This document shows, in pieces, positions 1 to 10,771 of a stretch of DNA of 64,000 nt. The notes under the pieces were generated by a model. It had not been told where the DNA came from. It saw only the letters and a list, made by a program, of their open reading frames with translations, and searched no databases. Source of the stretch: Ditylenchus dipsaci (lineage: Eukaryota > Nematoda > Chromadorea > Rhabditida > Anguinidae); contig SADC01000058.1 of the NCBI GenBank assembly GCA_004194705.1, forward strand, positions 1 to 64,000, in the 5' to 3' direction. A program made the translations under genes and the position numbers. Within the stretch, counting starts at the first letter, position 1; the number at the start of each line of letters is the position of its first letter.

Positions 1-19
1 CAAAGAGGTTCGACTGTAA
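1..19. repeat. Truncated right end of a pogo-like MITE
   Basis: The first bases read AAGAGGTTCGACTGTA. They match the right terminus of the complete palindromic MITE at 10432-10533, so the window opens inside another copy. Confidence 0.7.
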
Positions 20-986
20 TTCTAAATCGACAAGTCAAATGAAAATTCGAATATGTATATAAAATCTGTTAAAGTTGAATATTTAAAAATTACAAACGAA
101 TATTTTATAATAAGCATTTTTCGTGTAAAATTTTGGCCGCTTTGAGCGGCCATCTTAGCACCAGTACAACGCGCGAAGCGCGTTTAAAATACAACAAACT
201 TTTAAAAAAATATAGCTTATATTCTTTTCTCCAAATATTTATTAAAATAACTGTTCCTGGCTCCCCTAGTTTTTTTAAACGAAAAAAAACAGCGACTCTC
301 TTGTGTATAGAACAGTAGAGCCAAAAATAAAAGATTTGAGAGAAAAAATTTATTTCAAACATTTTGCCACCATAAAATTTTAAATAATCGATTCTGCAAA
401 TTTACCAGCAAGGTTTAGGCGCATCTGCAATTTTCTAGTTTCTGCTTGTGCTAGATAATGGACACTAGCATGCTATCACCGAAAATTGTGATGCCTTTCT
501 CAAAGAAAGAGCAGGACTTCCAGCAATTAGCGAATTCTCTTCGGGCATGAGCGATTTCTTGATCAAACGCTTTCCAAATATGTGTTTTCACTGGAACTGA
601 TGTCTATATCGTTTGTCCTCAAAATGGATCACTTTCAACTGTCAGGAGGATGAGGAAGCTACAAGAATGTTACCTGTCAAAGTGGAATGCGTACTTGGAT
701 CAGAACTTCTTGTCAAATTTTTGCCGACATTGGTGAAGGGAGGTTCTAGTAATTTCAGACTTCTCTTTTGAGCATTGACCAAGTTCACACTTAGTTCGTT
801 GCCAAGTAAGTTCTAATCATGTTTAGTCAATGTTTTAAATACCAATTACTAAATTTCAGAATAGATTCTAGTTGCTGCAGTTCTCGAGAGTGACCGCTCA
901 CTCATGGACAAGCACTTAGGGACTTATACAGGTCCTATCCAAACTTACTTAACTCCTGTGTATCACATACTTATTAATAAACTCAG
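20..986. other. No firm gene; possible decayed 5' exons of the SFMBT-like gene
   Basis: A short reading frame starts at ATG 461 and stops after about 31 codons. Further short frames at 590-770 contain MBT-like strings (for example VKVECVLGSELLVKF), but each is interrupted by stops. Acceptor-like CAG at 984-986 precedes the first convincing MBT exon. I see no RNA gene or promoter here. The gene's true start is probably in this stretch or left of the window. Confidence 0.35.
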
Positions 987-1884
987 GTTGGCCAATTTTT
1001 CGAGCTGCAAGAAAAAAATACTCTGAACATCTACGTCGTCAAGATCACCTCCAGCTACGGTGGGCTGTTGAAGTGGACGCAGGTGAAGGAATTTTAGAGA
1101 CTCTTCACATAACCTCAGAACGTTGTCATCCAATTGGTTGGACTTCTGAAAAGAAGGCAAAAGGGGTGGTCTATCATTATTTCAATAAATTCTCTGACTG
1201 CGAAGTCTATGCAGCTCCCAATTGGCTTTTCGATTATGCACCGCTGAAGGAACAAAAGTTTAAGGTAAATCTCAACCATTGTTCTAAGCTTAGAAATGAT
1301 TATTTTAGGTGGGCTCACTCCTGGAGATGTTGGACCCTGAGTCCAGGATGGTTTTTTTTACCCAGCTGTGGTCACTAAAATTTTAAACAAGCACTACTTC
1401 TCCGTCAGAGCAATCAAGGATTTGGAAGAGGAAGCCAGACTTAGTGATTCGCCAAAGCTTGAATACTGCAATGTACTGAATGCAGACATTTACCCGGTAG
1501 GGTGGTGTAGTAAACATGGCGTCAGGCTAACTATTCCTAAAGGTATGTTGGAAGGTTTTGTCGATTTATCCTAAATTTTTATTGCTTCGTGCAGGTATGA
1601 CTGAAGCGGACTTCTCCTACCCTAACCTTTGGACCAAACTAAGAGCAAAAACTATGGCAATTGAACGTGGAGAGCAAGGAAAAAGTTTCATTGGCCACCG
1701 ATGACTTTTTCACCATTCCAAAAACGACCAAGAAGGTAGAAAAGATACGCTACTGTGAAATTCAATCCAGTAGAAATCCTCTGAGCTTTGCACCAGCAGC
1801 AATTATTAGGTCTCGCAAGCATATGCTTTGGTTGCATGTGGAAACAGCTGATAAAAGCACACCACCCAGAATATACTCCAACAG
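987..1884 (+). CDS. Sfmbt: MBT-repeat exons of the SFMBT-like gene
   Basis: Three exons: 987-1264, 1309-1542 and 1595-1884, joined by GT-AG introns of 44 and 52 nt. Exon 1 gives LQLRWAVEV then ERCHPIGW, the MBT core ending in the HP(I/V)GW box. Exon 2 has GSLLEMLDPESRM (usual GMKLEVxDP start), then after a one-base slip in T8 (1351-1358) PAVVTKILNKHYFSVRAI and DIYPVGWCSKHG, an almost canonical MBT aromatic-cage end. Exon 3 begins in the frame of MTEADFSYPNLW and changes frame near an A5 run to NPLSFAPAAII, the start of another repeat. The remaining half of that repeat is not found downstream. Confidence 0.8.
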
Positions 1885-4800
1885 GTAGGGACTTTGGTGT
1901 TCAGCATATAAGATGGCTACGCCCTTTCAAAACAGCAGAAAATGAGCAGTAGGTGACCTTTACTTGGATTTCATGACGCAGTGGTGGGCAGTGGTGAAGG
2001 TTGTGTTTTGTTGCATGAACACTAGAAAAAGGCTATTTTTCTTAAAATTTGTCGAGTTCAACCCCACCGTCCGACAAGTCCTTTTTTCATTTTTTTGAAA
2101 CTTTTTTTATTATTAGCCTATTCAACGTGAAATCGAAAAGTAGACTTAGGTCATAAATATCAGATTTTCAAATTTTCTTATAAAATTTTGAGTAAAAGTC
2201 AGACGAAAGTCCAGACTTTACGTCAAATATAAGGCAAAATTAGAAAAATAATTTTATCGCATAAAAAGTGCGAAAAATCGCATTTTTGAAACGTTTCATG
2301 AAGCAAACAAAGCTGAGAATCTCCTCTTTTACATGAATTAGAAGAATTTTCTAAAAGTTAGATTTTTGAAAACTAGAATCCATGTGAAGTTAGAACTCCT
2401 CTTATAGTCAAATTGGAAAAGTTTTTCAATTTATCAGAAATCACTTACTGCCCCTTTTCGACTACTTTGAAAAGCAGTGATAGTTCTAAAAACAATGTCC
2501 AAGAAATTCACCTATAATTTTTTTAGATATTTTTAATGTTCATACCGATTTCTTTCCAATTTCAGCCTTAGTGCAACTTTTGACTTATTCAAGAACAAAT
2601 TTCTAAATTTGTTAAAAAAAATTGGGCTCTAGGTAAATTGGGCTCTAGGTAAATTGAACCTATACAAATTGAACCTCGGTAAATTGAACCTGAGATAAAT
2701 TGAACCTCAAAATTTGTCTTAAGACGATTTTTATCAGAACTATTTTTAATTTTTCCGGCGTATGAAAAGTAACCATCTCGATGATAGGTAGGCACCAGGA
2801 AAACGTAGGAAAACCACAAGGATATTAGGTCGACCCCATAGTATGGGCGCGACCTAATATCTAAAAGCATTTTTCTGGTTGCGCTACCAGGTCTTTCTCA
2901 TATAGATAGTGTTACTTGGGTGGTAGTTTCGTGGTAGTTTAGTGGTTGAGGTATATGTAGATCGCCAACTATTGGCAACTAAGTGTCGGTCATCATTTGT
3001 ACATATAGTCTCTTTTCACTTTTAGTCTCTTTCCACTTTTTGGCCGATTGTTGAACTTTGTTTTAGTAGTTCAAAATGGAGATGCTTTTGAGCGAGAAGA
3101 ACAAACCGATGGGTCATTTTAAGGAATATCTATGCTGGCGAGCCATGCAGAGGGCAAAACATACGTGGATGTGGACAACAGGGTCAAAAATACTGTCAAG
3201 CGCTATGACCAAATGCCAAAAGTCGAATTCCTGCAATCGATAGCTCTGAACCTAAGTCGGATATCAGTTTTCAAGGCACCAGGTGACTATTTATGTAAAG
3301 GTTTATGTCTCATTTTTAAAATCCAATTGTTTCAAAGAGCAGAATCAGTTTGATTAAAATAAGGGCACCAAAAAAGCCAAGAATGAAATGGACGTCATTA
3401 CACATCTCTTGACGACGCTCTCGGTATGGTTTCATCAATTTTTTTGTTGAACATTTCTTCATTTCAGAGCTGGATGATGTGGATGATGGCACTCCTTCTA
3501 CTCCTCCCCCACTTAATAATTTCCTTGGTCCCTCCCTGTAGTTACATTGATAATGTGAATGTGATGATCAAGGTGATTATGGTTAACGTGATCACCTTAC
3601 TTCCGATCACCCTCAAAACAACAGGGGACCAAGGCAAAACATAAAAAAAGACGTAGAAAATGAAAAAAATGGGTGCGGGAGGGAGTAGAAGGAGTGCCAC
3701 AGGACAGAGGCTTACTGATCTTATAAAAGTTAGTTTAGGACTGTTTTTCTAGAAGAAATGATGTTTACTAGCACCAGGATTCGAAACTGTGTCTTCAGAA
3801 ATTTAGTGCGCGGATTTACCACGGGTAAATTTACCGAACGAGGAATTCACCACGGTGGAATACCGTAATCCTCTAATAGAGCCCCCTCTCTAATAGAGCC
3901 CCCCCTCGATTTTGACTAGAGTTTCAGAGTTAGCACCATTTTGATTGACAATTTCAAGATTTTTCAGGGATTGAAAAAATAAAGCCCCCGGGGCTCTATT
4001 AGAAGATTTACGGTATGCTGCCTCCCTTGAAACACTGTGATCTGGCAACCTGACTGGAAAAATCTCATTTGAATGAAAAAAAAATCCTTTCAAGACAAAT
4101 TCTGAGGTTCAATTACCTCAGGTTCAATTTACCGAGGTTCAATTTGTATAGGTTTAATTTACCGCCGCCGAAAAATCGCATGGCTTTCTGTTTGGCTTCT
4201 TTGCACTGGCACTGTGCATAATGGTAAATCACTTGCGAGACCCACGGGTCGTATTCCCGTTGGATCGTAGAATCTTGGATCAAAATCAAGTCGTGATCTA
4301 CTCAACTCGTTTCAGTTGGGCGAGTAGGATCACGAGTATTTTGGTTAGACTGCAAAAAACATACAAGTAGTGTGAGGTGGGTGATAACAAGTTATTCTGG
4401 CGAAAAGAATAATAAACCGAGAAAATTAGTCTGGATCGCGAGTTACTCTGGGAAAAAGTGAGATAAACACAGAAATGTAGTCTGGATCACTACCTACTCT
4501 GGCGAAAATTAGGAACAAAACCAAAGATATAGTGGATCACGATTTACTCAACATGTCTGAAACACGACCAATAGATCACGAGTAACTCTTCATCCTTACT
4601 CTATCGATCGACCTGAAAGTGGCTCCTGACTCTACTAACCGAACTGAATACCATCCCAGAATTCAAGCTACCAAAAAGCATAGTACCGGTAGCAGAAGTT
4701 TCTTAAAAATTCCTTTTTATAGCTATCTTGCAGTAGCTCCCCGATCACAGTCAAGCTAATTTAGATCCACGGAATTGTTTCCATGGGGCTACGCAAAAAA

Positions 4801-7800
4801 CAATGGTTTTGAGTTGACTAAAAGTGCATACAGCTATCCTTGAATATCCGTCGATTTGATCTGTCCAACACTTTTACAAATTCAAGAACCACCATTTTCC
4901 GCGAAAACAAGAAGAAATTCATGAATGCGGTCTGGACTAAAGGTGAGTGAATAAAATTCCCTTTATTACAAATGAAATTTAAAATTCTCGGTTTTTTCTA
5001 GGTGATCTTTGGCTACCAGCTGTGTATGTGCACAACAAATGCTTTTGTGGCCCTTTTTTAAATGCAGAGAAGCTGAAGACAATTTCCCTGCGCTATGGTC
5101 CAGGTCCTCTGCCATTGGTCATGGGCTTGATCATCAAAGATATTTTGAAATGTGCCCATCGAATTGCTCAGTTGATTGAGTTGGTTTCTGCAGACAAATT
5201 AAGCAAACTGCCTTGCGTGCAAATAAAAACCAAGTAAGTACTTTTATACGGCACCATGCTATTTTTGTTGAAATTTCAAAACGACAGGGTATTTCCATGA
5301 GTGAAACCAAGCTAAAATTTTAAAAAGACTCAAAAATGTTTTCACCCGTCAATGGGCATTTCCAAACCGACACCGAAAACACTAACAGTGCTTTTTCTAA
5401 AATGTTTTCATGGGGTTCTCATTAGGTTCTCCCTGTCTAGTTTAAAAACACAGAAGTGATATCCAGTATTTACTCTATTAACTCCTCGTGGGGACTTATT
5501 TTTCAACCCCTGAAAAATCTTGAAATTGTCATCAAAAATGGCCCTAACTCTGAAATCCTAGCAAAAAAAAACGAGGGGGGAGTTAACAGAGTACATACGG
5601 TAAAGTGAGCAATATCAGATTTGATGCAAAACTATTAAAAATCAAACTTTTCATAAATTTGAATGTCCACGAGAGGATAATAGTTTATTTCAAAAGATAC
5701 GCAAATTTCACTAGAGATGAAATTTTAAAAATGCAAAAATAATTATTGTGCAGAAATTAATTTTCTTCTAACTTCTTTATTCCAAGTCTTGATTTTTTTT
5801 CATTGCTGTCTATTATGCGATATTTTTCGACAAAAAGTCTGTGACGTGCTAAACAGTCCTATTTCGCCTGCTTCTATAACTGTCTCACATTTGCCAACTT
5901 ACTCTTGTGTCATCGATTGAACAGATGGATGTGCCCCAAAAGCACACATACACACCTGCATCTCGGATTTATTTGCAAGCCAAAGGTGGTCGAGTGGGCG
6001 AGATAAAAAAAATCACTTCATAGGCTTCTATGACCCAGTTAGGGCAATATAAACGCTTGGTGTGGGTACCTCAACAAGGTCACTATTTTTATTTTCACAA
6101 GACTATTTTAGATTTCTATGTTACCTAATAAAAAAATTATTTGCAGGCACTTTGATCGACGTTATCGTGTGAACGTGGAGATCTGTGAGCAAGTAGCTGA
6201 ATTCCCTGGTATGCCACAGTAAATTGATTTTGTTTTTTTTTTTGATTGATTCCTACTGGCTCTTTTTGAGTAGTATTTTTCAAAAAAACTGAAAAAAATA
6301 AAATCAATTAGTTCCCTGAATAACATATCTTTGCTAAATCACAATTGTTTAGGTTGGTTAAGAATGTTCCTCACACAACTGACGCCTGTCCCAACTGTTC
6401 AGCCTAGAGAAGCGAGACATATGCCCTCTATATTGCACCCATGTTAGTGCTCTTCCATATATGCAAGTGGATAATCATGTCAACACCAGTCTGCCCACCA
6501 CCCAGCAACAATGCAATCGCATCATTTCAACCGACCCCACCGTCGACAACCCCACAACCATCATTCTCAGGACTCAGGCACTGAGGAGGACATGTTCAAC
6601 ATAACTGCTGCTGAACTATTACCATTGAAAAGGCCAATAAAGCGAGAGCTAAGTTCTCAAAGTGCAATAACAGCAAATTGGTAAATTTGTTGGTGGACAA
6701 GGAAGAGGTTCCTGCACGAAAACTACCAAGACAAATCTCTGCTTCATCCACATCTTCGTGTGGGAGTGGGGCAAGCAGTCCGTCTCCAGCACCTCAACAG
6801 CACCATAGAATGTCCATTGCACATTGTGTCAAAGAGGAGTATTTAGCCAGTGATGAAGGCATGCTGCAGCAGTCGCCCAGAAAGAACTCGTAAGTGCAAG
6901 GCGTTAAAATTAGCCCAAAAATTAGTAAATTAGCCCTGTGAAGCGCTTAGAGGGATGTTAATTTTTCGTGTTGTACGAAAGACTTAACGTGATAGAAAAA
7001 ATTTTCGTTAAAAAAAAGGCTGCAGATTGGATTCAAAAAGATTATTCTGCAATGCAAATGGTATTTTTTCTGGCTGCAGAATATTTTTATGGACACAGAT
7101 TCTGCTGTGGTCAAATTTGTGGCCATAAAAATTGAATTGTGGCCAGAAAAAATATTCTCAGGCTATTTTTAAATATTCTGTGACCAAAAAAAAATAACAT
7201 TTTTTCTGTTACGTTTTTTTGCCGCAAATCGAATTTAATTTTTTTTTAATACTACCCTTGTAAAAATATCAATCCGATCCAAAACTCAATTTTTAATAGA
7301 GCAGAACTCAAAAATAATGCCTTTTTGAACTCCTGAGGCCACTTTTGGTCGATATAGAGTGTTTGGAAACACTTCTAAAAAAAAGTTGATTTGGGAGGGG
7401 TTTTTCAAGTAGGGTCAAATTTTCTATTTAATCACACCAACAAAAAATAATTTTTTTCAGTACATTGGTCACAGCAGTTTCTCATGACACCGAAGGAGAC
7501 ATGTCGAGTAGCAGTGGGAGCGACAGTGAAAATGAGCCATCCCAGCCACAACGGACTCTCCCCTACCATACAAACAGCAAACAACACACACCTCTAAAAA
7601 GCTCGCCTCCAAATTCTGCAATCAGACCCAGTCACTTAAACGCAAGTCCTAGCCAGCAGTATCCAGTGCACTACCACATAGCTACACCCACTAAACCAGT
7701 CAAAAGACACCAACGCCTGTTCGAATATCCCTCAGAACTGGTCAATTGGCCAACCCTGGCAATATCCAAGCCACCTTCAGAACCTCGACCACCTAGATAT

Positions 7801-8431
7801 TCCAACCAATCTCCTTCAATGGGATCTCCACTCGCCCACAATCCTCCCTCGCCCATATTCAGCTCCACTCCCATAGCTGGACCCGGAATAAGAGGGCTCA
7901 AACCAAACAGTCCACCTGCAATTGAAGGGATTCCTCAAAGTGGAGTTGCGAAAAATTGGCTCAATGGATCAGGGCTGCCGATTACCCCGAGTTTGCCAAG
8001 AAATTGATGGAACAAGTTAGTTTATTTAAAGGGCCATTGCCGTCTCCGACAACGGTTGTACCCCGGGAATTCAAATTTTTTTCTGAATCATTGAACTTCA
8101 GTACGAATTTTTCAACTTGGTTTCTAACAAAACTATACCTAAAATTAAATTCTAGGCCTGTTTGGTTAGAAACCAAGTTGAAAAATCTGTACAGAAGTTG
8201 AATGATTAGGCACGAAAATTTAAATTGGCGGGGGACAATTCAAAACAGGTGACAATGGCCCTTTAACAAAGTTTTAGGTAACTAAATCATATTTTTTAGG
8301 AAGTCGATGGAGAGGCGATTCTCTTGTTCAAAATAGAAAATTTCACGTCTCTTGGTTTAAAGCTGGGTCCAGCAGTCAAAATTGTAGCCCTGGTAGAAGA
8401 GCTCAAAAAGGCGGAGAAAATAAGATATTAA
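987..8431 (+). CDS. Sfmbt: SFMBT/SCM-like Polycomb-group protein: MBT repeats, SLED, SAM
   Basis: Umbrella entry for a split gene. In order it encodes MBT repeats (987-1884), a SLED domain (about 4886-6440), a Ser/Pro-rich linker (about 6510-7930) and a C-terminal SAM domain (7941-8431, stop TAA 8429-8431). MBT repeats bind methyl-lysine on histone tails, SLED binds DNA, and SAM polymerises or pairs with other Polycomb SAMs. This order is that of SFMBT (PhoRC subunit) and SCM/SCML. Number of MBT repeats separates the two and is obscured here by frame breaks; I favour SFMBT because at least three MBT-like segments are present. Frame breaks occur at the T8 run near 1351-1358, near 1660-1690, near 6640-6690 and just before the SAM. 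Introns hold a 1.5-kb transposon and a foldback MITE. Confidence 0.8.
2624..4169. mobile_element. MULE-like element with GGTTCAATTTACC arrays
   Basis: Left array (2624-2710) and right array (4105-4169) repeat, in opposite orientation, a unit close to GGTAAATTGAACC. The termini pair as GGGCTCTAGGTAAATTG against GGCGGCGGTAAATTAAACC. The architecture is that of the 9-bp-TSD foldbacks elsewhere in the window, but I find no exact TSD. It lies in the intron between the MBT and SLED exons and carries exon-like frames at 3076-3541. Confidence 0.5.
3076..3541 (+). CDS. Exon-like frames of unknown function inside the element
   Basis: Three consecutive open pieces have splice-like borders: 3132-3282 (VDVDNRVKNTVKRYDQMPKV), about 3366-3423 (KKAKNEMDVITHLLTTLS, donor GTATGG) and 3468-3541 (ELDDVDDGTPSTPPPLNNF, then stop). 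The last two join in phase and give a Pro-rich C-terminus. An overlapping frame from ATG 3076 is also open for about 50 codons. I do not recognise the protein. It could be cargo captured by the surrounding element, or a separate gene that the arrays happen to flank. Confidence 0.35.
4170..4885. repeat. Degenerate GATCACGAGTTACTC repeat tract in intron
   Basis: Between about 4290 and 4610 the words GATCACGAGTTACTC and AGTCTGGATCAC recur with small changes. Nothing coding is apparent until the exon ending at 4942. Confidence 0.45.
4886..6445 (+). CDS. Sfmbt: SLED-domain exons of the SFMBT-like gene
   Basis: Exons: about 4886-4942, 5002-5233, 6147-6208 and 6353 to about 6441, with phases that match across GT-AG junctions. 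The joined frame reads FMNAVWTKGDLWLPAVYVHN, then NKCFCGPFLNAEKL and RYGPGPLPLVMGLI, which is the SLED signature (YVNxxCFxGPxLNxxRL and FGPGPVxxVL). It ends with WLRMFLTQLTPVP, the family's C-terminal helix. SLED in SFMBT and SCML proteins binds DNA and is unique to that family, so this is the strongest identifier of the gene. The 5234-6146 intron holds no coding signal. Confidence 0.88.
6510..8015 (+). CDS. Sfmbt: Low-complexity linker exons of the SFMBT-like gene
   Basis: A first frame (about 6510-6680) contains EEDMFNITAAELLPLKRP. A second, shifted frame (6678-6892) contains KLPRQISASSTSSCGSGASS and ends at donor GTAAGT. After an intron of about 570 nt, 7462-7930 encodes a Ser/Pro-rich stretch with DMSSSSGSDSENEPSQPQ. 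Such disordered linkers join SLED to SAM in this family. The switch near 6640-6690 is either an indel or an unrecognised intron (GTAAAT at 6681 could pair with AG at 6775). Confidence 0.65.
7941..8431 (+). CDS. Sfmbt: SAM-domain exons of the SFMBT-like gene
   Basis: 7941-8015 reads WSCEKLAQWIRAADYPEFAK and continues KLMEQ. 8300-8431 reads EVDGEAILLFKIENFTSLGL, then KLGPAVKIVALVEEL and the stop. Together they give the Polycomb SAM pattern (WxxExVxxWI, then IDGxALLLL, then LGxKLGPALKI). The frame is offset by one base from the preceding linker; no GT-AG intron I could place resolves this, so an indel around 7926-7941 is likely. The intron 8016-8299 holds a TTAA MITE only ten bases after the donor. 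Confidence 0.85.
8026..8266. mobile_element. TTAA-flanked foldback MITE, 'GGGCCATTGCC' arms (copy a)
   Basis: Starts TTAAAGGGCCATTG and ends CAATGGCCCTTTAA, so the flanking TTAA is a piggyBac-type target duplication. The interior is a hairpin with the shared core (CATTGAACTTC...TCAACTTGGTTTCTAAC and its inverse). Inserted in the SAM-domain intron. Confidence 0.8.
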
Positions 8432-9999
8432 AGATACCAGAATAAGATATCGAAGATTTATAAAAAATAATATGATAGTAATTGTAATTGAAGTAATTTA
8501 ATTATATGTTTCTTGCTCGCAACGGTCGCATTTCTCTCTCTGTATCCGTACCGAATTTATCTTAATTGTAATAACCATATCTACCAACACATTCTGAGCT
8601 TTACCCGCCGATCTGCAAAAATTTAATCAAACATTTTTATCTAACTTATTAAAAAAACTATATGATTATCGTAATCACATTTGATTTGAAGCTCATATCA
8701 GCGCAGATTAGACCAGCGTACGTTAGTATGGACTCAAACATGTTTTTTGACCTGCAAAAAAGCAATAAAAACATACTCGAATCTGTCCTTACGCCTAATC
8801 TGCGCCCAAGCACACGCCCCCCCCCTTTAACGAAAATTGTGGACAAAATATTATAGTACAGTCGAATTTCTAAATAGTGAACACTTAAGGGACCATCCTA
8901 AGCCGCTCACTGTGAAGAGGTTTACAATGTGCGGAGAGTCGACCTCTCAATACACATATATGTAACCAGACCCATTCATAAACTATTTGAAGAGTACCGT
9001 AAATGTTTTAATAGAGACCCCCTCTAGAGATCGATTGAAAATGAAGCCCGGGGTTCTATTGAACATTTACGGTACACTCTGTATAGGTTTGACGATACAT
9101 AACGATACCGAAATTTGACTTTTGCCCTGAGCGACCAATGGTCGGAAAAATTACAGAAATTTTTTTTCTCGGAAAAGTGTCATCGACACGCTTAAAACAT
9201 CTTTTCAGGATGTTTCAGGTCCAAGAGCATCTTAAAAAGTGATTGAAACATGATTTCGAGCGAGTATGGCTAAAATTCAGAAATCTATGGCCAATTTTCA
9301 GAAATCTATGGCCATTTTGCAGTATTCTATGGCCAAAATTCAATAATCTATGGCCAAAAAATCTATGGCCAAAATTAAATATTCTATGGGCAAAATTCAG
9401 TATTCTATGGCCAATTTTAAATATAACCCATACATAACAGACTGTAAAGGCCGGCGTATAATGGTCGCGTTTGACTGTCGTATATTTTTTCAATTTTATT
9501 TTAAATGCAATGTTTGACACATTTGTGATATATTAGGTTGTGTCATAAATACTAATGGTAAGACACAAAGAAAGACTAAAAGCCTAAAATATTTAATTCT
9601 GCCAGCTAATCTCTGAAAAATACCCGCCAATTTCGGGGGAAAAGCCGTTGATTTTTCGGCTCTCTCCTGTTTCCGCCCAAATTGTTTCCGCCCAAAATCG
9701 TTATAGCCAAAAACGTTACATTTTTAACTAATTACTTTGCTACATATGGTTTTCCTAACTAATTTTGTGAACATTTTTATTTACAAGTTAATACTCAAAT
9801 TGATGCCGAAGAGCAGGGCTTCATTTTGAGCACAAGTTTGTAAATGACCATGTCTATATTTGCTAAAAAAACCCTGAAATTTCCAGAATCCTGCACTTTT
9901 TTGAGAACTTTCGGGGTTTTCAGCAAATATTGCAGACATAGTCATTTGCAAACTTATACGCAAAATGTAAAACACATACCGTATTTCCTCCAAACACAT
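8432..9999. other. Intergenic repeats
   Basis: No gene seen. There is a decayed relative of the 10432 MITE (TACAGTCGAA at 8858), a possible short-arm foldback with TCTAATAGAG-like words (8997-9073), a tandem array (9256-9425, separate entry) and a palindrome at about 9835-9955 whose arms read TTTGTAAATGACCATGTCT and inverse. Confidence 0.5.
9256..9425 (+). repeat. Tandem array of ~19-bp unit TCTATGGCCAAAATTCAG
   Basis: About eight degenerate units with the constant core TCTATGGCCA and an AT-rich variable tail (ATTTTCAGAAA, AAATTCAATAA and similar). Open frames across it on both strands are products of the repeat. Confidence 0.75.
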
Positions 10000-10403
10000 A
10001 CCGTATTTCCTCTAATAAGCGCCTACACCCCAACTTTGAACACCTATATCTCAGCCGAAAGCATATTTTGCAAAGCTGTTTAGAAGACATTTAGATTTGA
10101 AAAAGTGGCCTCCATGGCGCAGTGCGTAAGCGTTTGTGTTTTCAGCCCAAAATGATGTGTGGGTTCGATCCCACGTGGTGACACGTTATTTTTTTGACTT
10201 GTTTGGCCAGTTTTAGAGGTAATTAAACTTTTTGATGCCACATCCGAGGGAGTCAGCGACCCGAATTACCCATAGAACTGGCCAAACAAGTCAAAAAAAG
10301 TAAAGTGCACGTATGCGGGATCGAACCTGCGCACCCTTTTATGACCACAAAATCTGTGACGCTAGGGGGCGCACCCATGGGCTCTTGTTAGAGGAAATAC
10401 GAT
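10000..10403. mobile_element. MITE with two tRNA-like (A/B-box) segments in opposite orientation
   Basis: Termini ACCGTATTTCCTCTAATAAG and CTTGTTAGAGGAAATACGAT belong to the recurrent CCGTATTTCCTCTAATAG family. The left arm contains TGGCGCAGTGCGTAAGC (A-box-like) and GTGGGTTCGATCCCAC (B-box, TPsiC stem-loop). The right arm, read in reverse, contains GCAGGTTCGATCCCGC. Between them lies a short inverted repeat, GTTTGGCCAGTTTTA. Neither half folds into a normal anticodon arm. Confidence 0.55.
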
Positions 10404-10431
10404 ATTGGCTGTTATAAATGCTTTGTCAGTA

Positions 10432-10533
10432 CAGTCGAACCTCTTTATAGTGACACCCCTGGGGACCGACCCCTAGGTGTCACTAAATCCGGGTGTCACT
10501 ATATCGGGGTGTCACTATAAAGAGGTTCGACTG
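10432..10533. mobile_element. Complete 102-bp pogo/Tc1-like MITE
   Basis: Begins CAGTCGAACCTCTTTATAGT and ends with the reverse complement, flanked by TA on each side (10430-10431 and 10534-10535). Inside, GTGTCACT repeats make it almost wholly palindromic. TA duplication and CAGTCGAA termini fit pogo/Tc1-mariner non-autonomous elements. Confidence 0.8.
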
Positions 10534-10771
10534 TAACCTTGCACGCAAAGAAAACGTTTGATGAATAAAATTGGCTTTCTTGAAAGTTTTCGAAAGTCTT
10601 GGAAGGAATATGTTTGACCGTAAAACAACATGTCATTTTTGCAGAAGAAAAATTAGTACTAATCAATTGTTAGTCGAAATGAATTTTCAGAAGTTTCATC
10701 GCTTTTTGCTCGTTATTATTGAGTTTGTGAAAAGGATCCAGAAATTTGTGTCGCAATTGTGTGCTGTCACT

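Noticed and set aside
6681..6775. 95-nt intron explaining the linker frame change in the SFMBT-like gene
   Set aside because: GTAAAT and an AG of right phase exist, but the acceptor context (GGGGCAAG) is poor and the removed part is in a disordered region with no conservation to test it.
10105..10190. Functional tRNA gene
   Set aside because: A- and B-box words and a good TPsiC arm are present, but no proper acceptor or anticodon stem forms, and it lies within MITE termini. The same judgement applies at 34585-34720 and 31640.
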